The notes beneath the pieces were generated by a model that saw only the letters and a program-made list of their open reading frames with translations, was not told the DNA's origin and made no database searches. Both the position numbers and the translations under genes were made by a program. Shown piece by piece: positions 35,763-48,698 of a stretch of 64,000 bases of DNA; the stretch's first letter is position 1, and each line of letters opens with the position of its first letter. The DNA is from Myxocyprinus asiaticus. Taxonomy: Eukaryota; Chordata; Actinopteri; Cypriniformes; Catostomidae. The stretch is from the NCBI RefSeq assembly GCF_019703515.2, contig NC_059368.1:35056735-35120734 (forward strand), in the 5' to 3' direction.

Positions 35763-36327
35763 CAATTATTTTTACTGCATTTATTAATCTACGTTAATGT
35801 CAATTTATCAAAATGCTGTTGTTCATTGTTTATGTTAGTTCATATTGCATTATATAATGTTAACCTATACAACTTTTTATTTAAAAAAAATGTATTAGTA
35901 TATGTAGAAATTAAAATGAACAAATGCTGTACAAGTATTGTTCATTATAGTTAATGTTAACTACTGTATTAACTAATGTTAACAAATTCAGATAAAAACC
36001 ATATTGCAAAATGTTACCATGGTAACCAAGATTAAAAAGTGCTTTATTCACTCTTAAAAAGAAAAGTTCTTTTTCAGTATATATGGTTTCATGAAGAACC
36101 TTCCATGGAACCATTGCGCAAAAGATTCTTTGTTGGTTTCTTCAAATTATACTTTTTATAACCTTTCAGTCAAACGTTCTTTAGGCCATCAAAAACGGTT
36201 CTTCTGTGGCATTGCTGCGAAAAAGCCCTTATGGAACCGTTATTTTAAAACATTGTTCGTTTTAAGTTAATGTTAACTAATTTAGTTAACTCATGTGAAC
36301 AAATATAACCTTGTGTTAAAGGGTTAC
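35761..36327. repeat. family D MITE, interrupted
   Basis: GCATTTATTAATCTACGTTAATG and later GTTCATTATAGTTAATGTTA match the interior of the 29179-29489 copy. A further inverted part (GTTAATGTTAACTAATTTAG at about 36263) follows an insertion at 36050-36245. The outer ends are eroded. Confidence 0.65.
36050..36245. repeat. GGTTCTT/AAGAACC element nested in MITE
   Basis: Contains CATGAAGAACCTTCCATGGA, AACGTTCTTTAGGCCATCAA and ACGGTTCTTCTGTGGCATTG, the same family as 3964-4130. It splits the family D element. Confidence 0.65.
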
Positions 36328-37684
36328 TGTTTTTTTGTTTTCCTGTCTGATGTTGCATTGTACCCTTGAATGTCTAAATGTACAGATGACATGAATACAG
36401 CTGAGGCTAACAGGACTTATTGAATATCAATTCAATATCAATGAATACTGTTGGTCATTTAGTGCGTATGACGAATGATGTTAAAGGTTAGTGGTACACA
36501 ATAACACTCCTCTACAAAGACACATCGCATCACAGTTATGTAATCACATAGCTATTTATACAATGTGAGCAACAGAGTCAAAACTGTAAGTAGACATAGT
36601 ATTGGATATCTGATTATCCCTTTTCTGAAACCATGTGAATGCACCAATCAATTAATTTCAACAAATCGTGTTACAGAGAGGGGCACAGAAGATCTTCCCG
36701 GCAACAAGCAACATATCTTGTGACAAGACCAGAAGATATACATCCATAACTATCCAGAGAATGTGACCCTAGAATAATAATGTTTCTCTGCCCAATGGAA
36801 ACCACAGCTCATCTGAAGACTTATGGCCTTGAGGCTTCCTTAGAAAACAACTTATAAGCACAAGACTTCTTTAAAGGGTTAAAGGACATATCACCCAAAT
36901 TACCAAAAGAAGATGTGACAGAAACATTTGCATATCCTTTAAAAATTAGCTACTGTAGACAAATGTTGTGAACAAATGATTACTGTAATTTTGAGGAGAC
37001 CATGCGGAGATGCCTTCATCGTGAAAGTTAAACAGTTTTGAAGAGTGAGTAGATTATTGGGTTTCTTATGAAGAGCTGTGGGTAAAACTGCTAGATTAAG
37101 CACAACTGCTGGGCCCTAACAGGCTGTTTTGGTGCTAAAAGGGATTAAAGTTTACTGTAAGTTCAAAGCGAGTGTATTGCAGAGGAAAGCAATTTGTGAA
37201 TACTTAATTTTCTGATGACACTCCGCTGCCAAAGTCTCACAGATATGAAAAATATTTTTGATGATTACACACTTTTTTGAAGCCCTTTTATTTCTGGGAA
37301 ATCATTCTAAATATACACTTCCAAACACTGAAATTTTTTCATTTGTGTGTATTGAGCAAATATCAAGGTTATTTTTGTAGTGCTAAAATCACTCTTAACA
37401 CAGTTCACATAGAGGAAACCTTAAGCCCCTGCCAGCTAACAGATGCTCAGACAGAGAATGTTGGGGATTATGCAAAAATCAGCACGTTACATCACTCAGT
37501 TGGGTCACATGAAATTAACATTGTAAGTGGGAACAGTCATTACTGGGAGACTCTGTACTACAAATGAACACTGTAGGGGAGGTGAACTGAGCGGGATGAC
37601 AATGCCACAACTCAGCAATTTGGGGTTCAATACTTCAATACAGTGCACACCAGCTGTGCTCAGTCTGACTTCCACATTCCCTAT
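36328..37684. other. intergenic, no gene seen
   Basis: No gene recognised. The 96-codon frame at 37277-37567 has no domain. Confidence 0.5.
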
Positions 37685-38384
37685 TTAAAGGGATAGTTCA
37701 ACCAAAAATGTCAATTTGCTCATCATTTACTCATCCTCATGCCATCCCAGATGTATGAATTTCTTTCTTCTGCTGAACACAAACTAAGATTTTTAGAAGA
37801 GTATCTCAGCTCTGTAGGTCCTCACAATGCAAATGAATGGGTGCCCAAATTTTGAAGCTCCAAAAGCACATAAAGGCAGCATAAAAGTAATCCAAATGGC
37901 TCGAGTGGTTAAATCCATGTCTTCAGAAGCGATTTGATAGGTGTGGGTGAGAAACAGATCGATATTTAAGACTTTTTTTACTATAAATCTCCACTTTCAC
38001 TCTCACATTCTTCTTCTTTTGTTTCTAGTGATTCACATTCTTTGTGCATATCACCATCTACTGGGCAGGGTGGAGAATTTATAGTAAAAAAGGACTTAAA
38101 TATTTATCTGTTTCTCACCCACACCTATCATATCGCTTCTGAAGACATGGATTTTAACCACTCCAGTTGTATGGATTACTTTTATGCTGCCTTTATGTGC
38201 TTTTCTGAGCTTTAAAATATTGGCCACCATTCACTTGCATTGTATGGACCTACAGAGCTGAAATATTCTTCTACAAATCTTTGTTTGTGTTCAGCAGAAG
38301 AAAGAAAGTCAAACACATCTGGTATGGAATGTGGGTGAGAAAATCATGAGAGAATTTTCATTTTTGGGTGAACTATTCCTTTAA
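37685..38384. repeat. 700-bp complete family A MITE
   Basis: TTAA at 37685-37688 and 38381-38384 flank an element that starts AGGGATAGTTCAACCAAAAA and ends TTTTTGGGTGAACTATTCCT. The halves are long inverted repeats joined near 38040-38060 (CATCACCATCTACTGGGCAG). No coding capacity. Confidence 0.92.
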
Positions 38385-39126
38385 CAAACCAATATTCTCA
38401 TTGTATTAACTGTGTTAGCCTAAGGGAGTTGGGTCTTTAATGACTTAGTTTTTCGAAAGACTTGGTTTTTCAAGGGAGCTAATGTGGCTCCTCTCCAATC
38501 AAACTGGCCTATAACAAACAGGACAGCTCCCTATATAATAAAGTTCATCCAAATCATTGGCTCTAAAAGGGTGATGATACTCATATGAGGCCAAATAAAA
38601 ACTCATTAATACTCTTGATATACAGTGCCAGTCTGGTACACGTAATCAAGCAGACAGATAACCCTACATCAGTTTTGCACTCTGCCCTTCATCTCGCTAA
38701 AGCTCAAATGTTTTAGCTATGATATAAATGGAGACAAATTCCAGGGAAGTGTCAGATGAAAGGGTGGCAGCGAATGGGGGATGGATGGGTGTCCTGTCTT
38801 GTCTATTGTGTCTTCATGAGTTCACACTGCACACTCAAATTGAATTGAAAAGTCAAAATTGTAAATAAATCTAACTAAATCAATCAACCTGAAAAAATTA
38901 TGTTACACCAATGAAAGTATTTTTTATACTTTAGATCAAGTAGAAACAGATCCTTGAGGTAGCAATTTCAAAGTTATCACTTTTTTCATTGTTAAAGTTG
39001 AAAAGTTTTATTAAAGTTCTAAACTGTATATTATTTCATAGCATTTTCTTTGATTTGACAGGTGATCTGTTTTTGACTGAATAATAATTTCTAATAAGCT
39101 CATCAATATAGTTATATTCATCCAAC

Positions 39127-39197
<71 letters not shown>

Positions 39198-39262
39198 TAT
39201 TTGTGTCAGACATGCACATTTGAGGGAAAACTTAAATTTGATCATATTTCAAGGTGATTAGT
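38385..39262. other. region upstream of actin promoter, with microsatellite
   Basis: No gene. A (TA)n followed by (TATG)n tract occupies about 39126-39200. Confidence 0.7.
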
Positions 39263-39285
39263 TGTGACGCTGACACGGTCTCTTC

Positions 39286-39439
39286 CCATACATGGTCGTG
39301 GGACCGAATGCCTCGCAGGGGTCTCTCTTCTGCGCACCCTTCCATTCATGGCCACTCCACTGTTAATGGCGCTGGGGGAACCAAATAAGGAGAGGGATGT
39401 CCAGCGGGCGCCGGGCCACTTGTGGAGTAGGCTATAAAT
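39286..39439 (+). promoter_or_regulatory. actc1 muscle promoter: CArG boxes, E box, TATA
   Basis: A perfect CArG box CCAAATAAGG is at 39381-39390. Two one-mismatch CArG-like sites, CCATACATGG (39286-39295) and CCATTCATGG (39342-39351), lie upstream. An E box CACTTG is at 39417-39422 and a TATA box TATAAAT at 39433-39439. Serum response factor binding to repeated CArG boxes close to the TATA box is the known arrangement of vertebrate cardiac and skeletal alpha-actin promoters. Spacing puts transcription start near 39463. Confidence 0.88.
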
Positions 39440-39462
39440 TGGCGTCGGCTCAAGGCTCTCTC

Positions 39463-39501
39463 TACAGCTCTCCAAGGGAACCAGCTCCTGGTGCTGATCT
39501 G
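39463..39501 (+). other. actc1: actc1 untranslated exon 1 (predicted)
   Basis: About 30 bases after the TATA box, ending at the strong donor TG/GTGAGTA (GT at 39502). It contains no ATG. Alpha-actin genes characteristically have a short non-coding first exon. The 5' edge is estimated from TATA spacing. Confidence 0.7.
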
Positions 39502-40716
39502 GTGAGTACAGCGTGTCTGTCGGAGTTCATTTAATAGGATGGATCTCCTAAACTAGGTCAAATCTGGTGAAAGGTCAGTGGAATTACAATGTAAAATTAA
39601 TTAAATAGCTAATCAAAAATTTTGGAGACTTTGGAGATTCATAAGATATTTAAGGATGTTTTGCTGACGTTTATTTTGTAAAGGATACTTAAAAATACAA
39701 CAACAACAACAACAAAAAAGTTATTAATGTTATTTCTTTTGATATTTGAGTCGTTGATAAATAAGGTTGCCTGAAACAATGAAATGAAAAATCTTAAAAA
39801 AAAAAATCTATAGGTTTTTAACACATAGGCCTATATCAAATTCATAGAAATTAAATACTGTGACCATGTTTGTTTCATACTGTAATTTTTTTTAACAATA
39901 TTTATTGTTATAATAATATTTATTATTATTATGAAAACACGTGAGTGAACACAACTTAGGCTAATCATTAATTTAAAAAATATCATTGTTTTTTAATACA
40001 TTTAATTTTTAGTCACAAGCATCAAGAAGTTTTCTTAAGGTTACTACATTTCACATTAACAAAATGTGCCGATTCATAATTTTTTTTTTTTAAACATTGA
40101 TGAGTAGCGATGTGCCCAAAGCCAATACCCTATTCGTAAAGGCACGAATAATGACTTCAAAACGAATAACAGATTCATCCGAATAATGTAAAAAATATGT
40201 ATATGACTGATTCTCCAAAAAGCACAAGGTTAAAGCGACATTTTAAATATACATATCCAAAATTACAACGAATTTATGCATCTGTGCAGTCAATATTTCT
40301 AAAGTGTAAACCTTATAAATGAAAATGCGCACGTTGTGATTTCAGATCGGATGTGCATGGTCTCAACTCCGTTACTGTTAATTGTGCGCGTCTGGAGCTT
40401 ATCAAGAGTAACATTAACTAAGATATGACATCATATACACTTTCTACTTCTATGTTAATGTATCACACGATTCACACGTGATTCTCGTGTTTTCATTTAT
40501 AGCCTAAACCTGAGCACAATGTTAAATTCCTGACCTGAAGGGATGATTTCACGTCGGAGCTCGTCTATCCCTCTCTTAAAGTTGACCACAATTATACACA
40601 CATCAGCAACTAAATTAATTATCTGGTTAAGACTTTATTCCGAAAAAAAGTTAAAATGCTCCATTAAGGTTTAAATGCTCCATAGAGTATTCATCTATTC
40701 GGAATATTCCTGTTTA

Positions 40717-40992
40717 CACCGATCAGTCACAATATTAAAACCACCTGCCTAATATTGTGTAGGTCCCCCTTGTGCCGCCAAAACAGCACCAATCCGCATC
40801 TCAGAAAAGCATTCTGAGATGCTATTCCTCTCACCACAATTGTACAGAGCAGTTATCTGAGTTACCCTAGACTTTGTCAGTTCGAACCAGTCTGGCCATT
40901 CTCTGTTGACCTCCCTCATCAACAAGGAATTTCCATCCACAGAACTGCCCAACACTGGGATTATTATTATTTTTTATTTTTTATTATTTATT

Positions 40993-41033
<41 letters not shown>

Positions 41034-41335
41034 GGCACCATTCTGAGTAAATTCTAGAGACTGTTGTGCGTGAAAGTCCCAGGAGATCAGCAGTTACAGA
41101 AATGCTCAAACCAGCCTGTCTGGCACCAACAATCATCCATGCAATAATCTAATCAGCCAATCGTGTGGCAGCAGTGCAGTGCATAAAATCTTGCAGATAC
41201 GGGTGATGAGCTTCGGTTATTGTTCACATCAACCATCAGAATGGGGAAAGAAATGTGATCTTAGTGATTTGGACTGTGGCATGATTGTTGGTGCCAGACG
41301 GGCAGGTTTGAGTATTTCTGTAACTGCTGATCTGT
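40717..41335 (-). mobile_element. Tc1-like foldback element, copy 2, in actc1 intron 1
   Basis: It starts next to TA with CACCGATCAGTCACAATATT. The minus-strand frame 40749-40955 encodes the same transposase fragment as copies 1 and 3 (REVNREWPDW, VTQITALYNCGE). The plus-strand arm stops abruptly at about 41335 inside the HTH part, so the right terminus is missing. A T/TTA-rich tract at about 40960-41033 has expanded within it. It sits in the first intron of the actin gene, far from the splice sites. Confidence 0.85.
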
Positions 41336-41612
41336 CTTTGGACGGTTACACCACTTTAGAAAACAAAATATCAAAGTGATTTTGAAGTGAGTGAAATGAG
41401 CATCAGGTCATTGACCCAGTTGTGAGGATGAGGAAATTCAAATGTAATTTACTAAAGAGTTTGAATGGACACCCCAGCACCTTCTGAGGTTGATCTCTGG
41501 ATGAGAATTTAAATTGTGTTTGGTAGGTGGTCTTTAGTAAACGGTCTATTGTTCATAGCAGAGCCACACAGACAAAATAGCTTGTTTGCAGTATGCTCAG
41601 ACATGAGTTTGA

Positions 41613-44395
<2,783 letters not shown>

Positions 44396-44596
44396 GTGTC
44401 GGGATACACATATACTACACTGCTGATTATGGATGCAAAGAAGCAAAATTCTTAACATTACCTCCACCTGTTACGCATGCAGGCAGATTTCGGCATTACT
44501 TTTTCTTGTACAGTATTTTTACACCCAAGTTAAATTTATTTGTAGTTATTGACTGGTTCAGAAATAAATTTGTATGTGGATATTTATTGGTTTTTA

Positions 44597-44602
44597 AATA
44601 AA
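44597..44602 (+). terminator. actc1 poly(A) signal
   Basis: AATAAA about 200 bases past the actin stop codon; another AATAAA-containing stretch is near 44561. Either could define the 3' end. Confidence 0.6.
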
Positions 44603-44710
44603 CAAGACAGGGAATCATTTTCCCCTGAAAAGCATGACAATTTTCATTTGTCTCTAATTATGGATCTTCATTATTACTACAAAGCACGCAAGCACATAAC
44701 ACTTTCTTTG

Positions 44711-45216
44711 TTAAAGGAATACTCCGGATCAATACAAGTGAAGCTCAACCAACAGCATTTGTGGTATAATGTTGATTACCACAAAAATTAATTCTGACTT
44801 AATTTCCGACTTAATTGGTGAATGGGGCCAATGTTTGGAGGGTTTAAAGCCAGAAATGTGATGCTTGTTATTTTATAAAAGCATTTGCATTAATTATTCT
44901 GTTAAAACTCTATAATTTGAGCTGTGAAGTTGTTTCAATCATCAGTTTACAGTCGTCTTAGGGTTTGTTGACATTACGGTGTCATGTCAGTGAAGTTGCA
45001 CAATTGTTTATAACTTTACACAGAAATGGCTAGTTAGCGAATTTCTCATACTAAAATCATGTTAACACGCATATTGTTTATGTTTTGTGGCAATACTTTT
45101 GAAACAGTGTGTATTTTAATGTTGACAGACTGGCCCCATTCACTTCCATTGTAATCCTATGCCACAAATGCTGTCAATTGAGCTTAACTTGTATTGAGCA
45201 CAGAATATTCATTTAA
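44711..45216. repeat. complete family B MITE
   Basis: TTAA at 44711-44714 and 45213-45216 flank an element starting AGGAATACTCCGGATCAATA and ending in its inverted complement (TGTATTGAGCACAGAATATT). Both arms include the GCATTTGTGG / CCACAAATGC phrase. At about 506 bp it is the reference copy for this family in the window. It lies just downstream of actc1. Confidence 0.9.
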
Positions 45217-45413
45217 TGCATGAAATACAACATTCCACAAAAGCCATCTGTGATGGATTCATATTTGCAACTTCAATTAGCACCCAGTGTAAAAATAGCT
45301 GGCGCTCTCTAGGAGGCGAAGTGAGATCAGAGGAGAATGGAGCTCACTGTCAAGATGCCCACTTCATGCCTATGAGAATATGAGATTTGTATTTTTATCT
45401 TACCTACAATATA

Positions 45414-46090
45414 CATTGATCAGCCACAACATTAAAACCACCTGCCTAATACTGAGTAGATCCCACCAAAACAGCACCAACCCACATCTCAGAATAGCAT
45501 TATGAGATGCTATTCTTCTAGGCTGTAAATTCTAGAGACTGTTGTGCATGAAAATCCCAGGAGATCAGCAGTTACAGAAATACTCAAACCATCTATGCGT
45601 TAATCAGCCAATTGTGTGGCAGCAGTGCAGTGCATAAAATCATGCATATACAGGTTAGGAGCTTCAGTTAAAGTTCACATCAACCATTAGAAAGGGGAAA
45701 AAATTTGATCTCAGTGATTTGGACCATGGCATGGTTGTTGGTGCCAGATTGGCTGGTTTGAGTATTTCTATAACTGCTGATCTCCTGGGATGTTCACGTA
45801 CAACAGTCTCTAGAATTTACTCTGAATGGTGCCAAAAACAAAAAACATCCAGTGAGTGGCAGTTTTGTGGATGGAAACGCCTTGTTGATGAGAGAGGTCA
45901 ACAGAGAATGGCCAGACTGGTTAGAACTGACAAAGTCTATGGTAACTCAGATAACTGCTCTGTACAATTGTGGTGAGAAGAATAGTATCTCAGAATGCTA
46001 TTCTGAGATGCGGGTTGGCGCTGTTTTGGCGGCACGAAGGGGACCTACACAATATTAGGCAGATGGTTTTAATGTTGTGGCTGATCGGTG
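45414..46090 (+). mobile_element. Tc1-like foldback element, copy 3
   Basis: TA dinucleotides at 45412-45413 and 46091-46092 flank a 677-bp element with inverted ends (CATTGATCAGCCACAACATT left; its complement with CGGTG right). The plus arm encodes the HTH fragment (45719-45976: DHGMVVGARLAGLSISITAD, then LLGCSRTTVSRIYSEWCQKQ) continued in another frame at 45852-46058. The left arm is shortened relative to copy 1, lacking the stretch around TTTTTGGCACC. There is no DDE catalytic domain. It occupies the actc1-gjd2 intergenic space. Confidence 0.9.
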
Positions 46091-46659
46091 TAAATAATGG
46101 CAAGCACTGATTGCCTAATTTTTACAGTTTTAACTACTAGTTTCTAGGAGGGATGTTCCATGTTACTGTTTTTATCTCTGGAATCTTGTGGGTAGCCCTA
46201 AAGAGATTACTCACTGTGCTCCCACTTTAAGTTCACCACAGGCATTACCACAAATAGGCCTACCTCTCCATCACCCGAAGGAGAGTGCTAGTGAGGGTTA
46301 AGGAACCGATGTGTTCAGTTTAAGCCAATTTAGTCAGCTGTTTACAATCTTTATACATTTGGTAAATTTTGCAGAATCAATACAGACTTCTAATGTCTTA
46401 TTAAAACCGCGGGATAGCTGTAATCACTTTCACTTCACTATAATCGAAGGCGCGCGCGCTCACACATCGACTCTAAACTATAATCTGCTTCGTACTCCCA
46501 TCCTGTCACGGTCCCGCATGTGTGTCACCGCGGAGCCAGACATCCCCCAGTGATTTGAGTTTATGGCCAATGATTTTATTACGGATTAATCAGTGCGTCT
46601 CTGGCATATTCGGAGAATAATGAAACGGATTTCTCTCCAACAACCTGTCGTGACGCAAA

Positions 46660-46685
46660 GGGGGGGGGGGGGGGGGGGGGGGGGG
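46660..46685 (+). repeat. poly(G) run of 26 upstream of gjd2
   Basis: An uninterrupted G tract in the GC-rich region about 305 bases before the gjd2 start codon. It is capable of quadruplex formation. Confidence 0.97.
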
Positions 46686-46979
46686 CAGGGGCCAGTCTAC
46701 TTAAAGCGGGATTAGCACGAGCCAAACATTATACTTCCCTCCGTTTAGGCTCCCGGCGCCCTAGCGTCCTGCTCGCGAGACAGAAAATAGGAGAGCTTTG
46801 GACTAATCAGCACTTGAGCCTCGCGCGAGCAAGCGTCAGGGTCGACAAGCGCGCGCTCTGGAGCGAGGCGTGGACGGCGGCGACTAATCAGTGCATTTGC
46901 CAGACACTACAGAGCGATAGACGCGAAACAGTAGTTCACGTTTCATTTTGCACTGTCCTCTGTGTAATATCGTCTCCGA

Positions 46980-47547
46980 ATGAACAGCCATGGGGGAATG
47001 GACAATTCTCGAGCGTCTCCTGGAGGCGGCTGTCCAACAGCATTCTACTATGATCGGGAGGTGAGTGTAAAAAGTGGAAAATGCTTATTGATTACTTGGT
47101 AGATTAAAACTAAATATTGAGGCGTGAGAGACTTGGCCATTGGAGATTAATATATCCATTCCAAAGGACTATGAGGTGTTTAGAGATGATTTTGCTGTTG
47201 TCATTATTATTGGACAACAAAGCTGTTTGTGCGATTGGTGAGATTGTAGTTCCTTGTTACATCTTATTTGGGCGACTTTCTAAGAAAAGGTGAGCGCGCG
47301 TGTGCCTGTGGCGAGAGTTTCAGCACTGGACAGTTCACCGCTCGGAGCTTCAATTAAAACGTCCAAGTAGTTGTTTTCATTGACTTTTCTAACTGTTCTG
47401 TGACTGGAACACACACTGTACACTAAATAATGTTTGTTTGATTACGTTTAGGATCCTACTGACAGTGGTGGTGATCTTTCGGATTCTAATCGTGGCAATT
47501 GTAGGGGAGACCGTGTACGACGACGAGCAGTCCATGTTCGTGTGTAA
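46980..47547 (+). CDS. overlapping upstream ORF of gjd2 (predicted)
   Basis: An ATG at 46980, 10 bases before the connexin ATG and in another frame, opens a 58-codon ORF. It reads 27 codons in exon 1 (46980-47060), crosses the same splice and stops at 47545-47547 in exon 2. Its context is weak (C at -3), while the connexin ATG has G at -3 and G at +4, so leaky scanning would still deliver ribosomes to the connexin. The peptide ([14 protein letters not shown]...) has no known domain. It matters only if the transcript start lies upstream of 46980, which the sequence does not prove. Confidence 0.4.
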
Positions 47548-48295
47548 CACCTTGCAGCCGGGCTGTAACCAGGCTTGTTACGACAAAGCGTTCCCGATAT
47601 CTCACATCAGGTACTGGGTCTTCCAGATCATCATGGTGTGCACCCCGAGTCTTTGCTTCATCACCTACTCTGTGCATCAGTCCGCCAAACAGAAAGAGCG
47701 GAGATACTCTACAGTCTACCTCTCCCTAGATAAAGATCCCGATTCAATGAAACGTGACGACAGCAAAAAGATCAAAAACACCATCGTGAACGGAGTACTT
47801 CAGAACACGGAAAACTCCACCAAAGAGTCCGAGACCGACTGTTTGGAAGTGAAAGAGATCCCCAGTTCGGCGATGAGAACTACCAAATCTAAAATGAGAA
47901 GGCAAGAGGGCATCTCGCGCTTTTACATCATTCAGGTGGTTTTCAGGAACGCGCTGGAGATCGGCTTCTTGGTGGGTCAGTACTTCTTGTACGGATTCAA
48001 CGTGCCCGCGGTGTACGAGTGCGATCGGTACCCTTGCATCAAAGACGTCGAGTGCTACGTTTCGAGACCCACGGAGAAAACCGTGTTCCTCGTCTTCATG
48101 TTCGCGGTCAGTGGGATTTGCGTAGTGCTCAACCTAGCGGAACTCAATCACCTGGGATGGAGGAAAATTAAAACGGCGGTGAGGGGGGTGCAAGCCCGGA
48201 GGAAGTCTATATATGAGATCAGAAACAAGGACTTGCCACGGATGAGTATGCCGAATTTCGGACGCACTCAGTCAAGTGATTCCGCCTACGTCTAA
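46990..48295 (+). CDS. gjd2: connexin 35/36 (gap junction delta-2)
   Basis: Forms neuronal gap junctions (electrical synapses) in the plasma membrane. Coding exons 46990-47060 and 47452-48295 give 304 aa, the usual fish Cx35 length. The intron splits codon 24 (Arg), the hallmark position of Cx36-class genes, whereas most connexins have an uninterrupted coding exon. Start [15 protein letters not shown]. Four membrane segments lie at about 22-42, 76-98, 180-200 and 230-250. Loop 1 has the CX6CX3C cysteines C55, C62, C66; loop 2 has CX4CX5C in [14 protein letters not shown]. Ser110 (RRYS) and Ser276 (RRKS) match known phosphorylation sites of fish Cx35. The C-terminus SAYV is the PDZ ligand for ZO-1-type scaffolds. 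The ATG has a strong context. The gene follows actc1 on the same strand. The teleost a/b paralog was not decided. Confidence 0.97.
47319..47339 (+). promoter_or_regulatory. RE1-like sequence in gjd2 intron 1 (weak)
   Basis: TTCAGCACTGGACAGTTCAC contains both cores of the REST/NRSF site, TTCAGCAC and GGACAG, but the two halves are 2 bases closer than in the canonical RE1 and the right half ends TTCACC, not CGCC. REST regulation of mammalian Cx36 is known. Function here is inference. Confidence 0.3.
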
Positions 48296-48633
48296 CGCGC
48301 TCCCTTCGTACAGTAAAGATTCATTAGACTGTATAGAAGAAAAGTTACGACATGAACTCTTCATCTCACCTGTTTCATGGTGGGGTAGATGGATTTTATT
48401 TGTCTGTTATGGACAACCAGAACAAACGGACCAAACGTTTGTTTCTGATCAGAAACAGAAAAGGCACTGATGCAACTTTTTAGCGTTGTTTATATTTTTA
48501 TTGGTCCGGACGAAAAACTAACGATATTTATTTCTTTGTTCACATGATCGCCTGAACCTGAATATGTTTTGCACTAAATATGGATATGAAGAAGCCAAAC
48601 TAACCCGATTTGTGCTGTGAAGTAATTGTTTTC

Positions 48634-48698
<65 letters not shown>

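Noticed and set aside
26600..39200. Search by eye for aqr exons
   Set aside because: No frame with helicase motifs or other Aqr-like wording was recognised; short exons could be missed by eye.
39242..39475. Minus-strand 77-codon frame over the actin promoter
   Set aside because: Antisense to the CArG/TATA promoter and exon 1; no domain.
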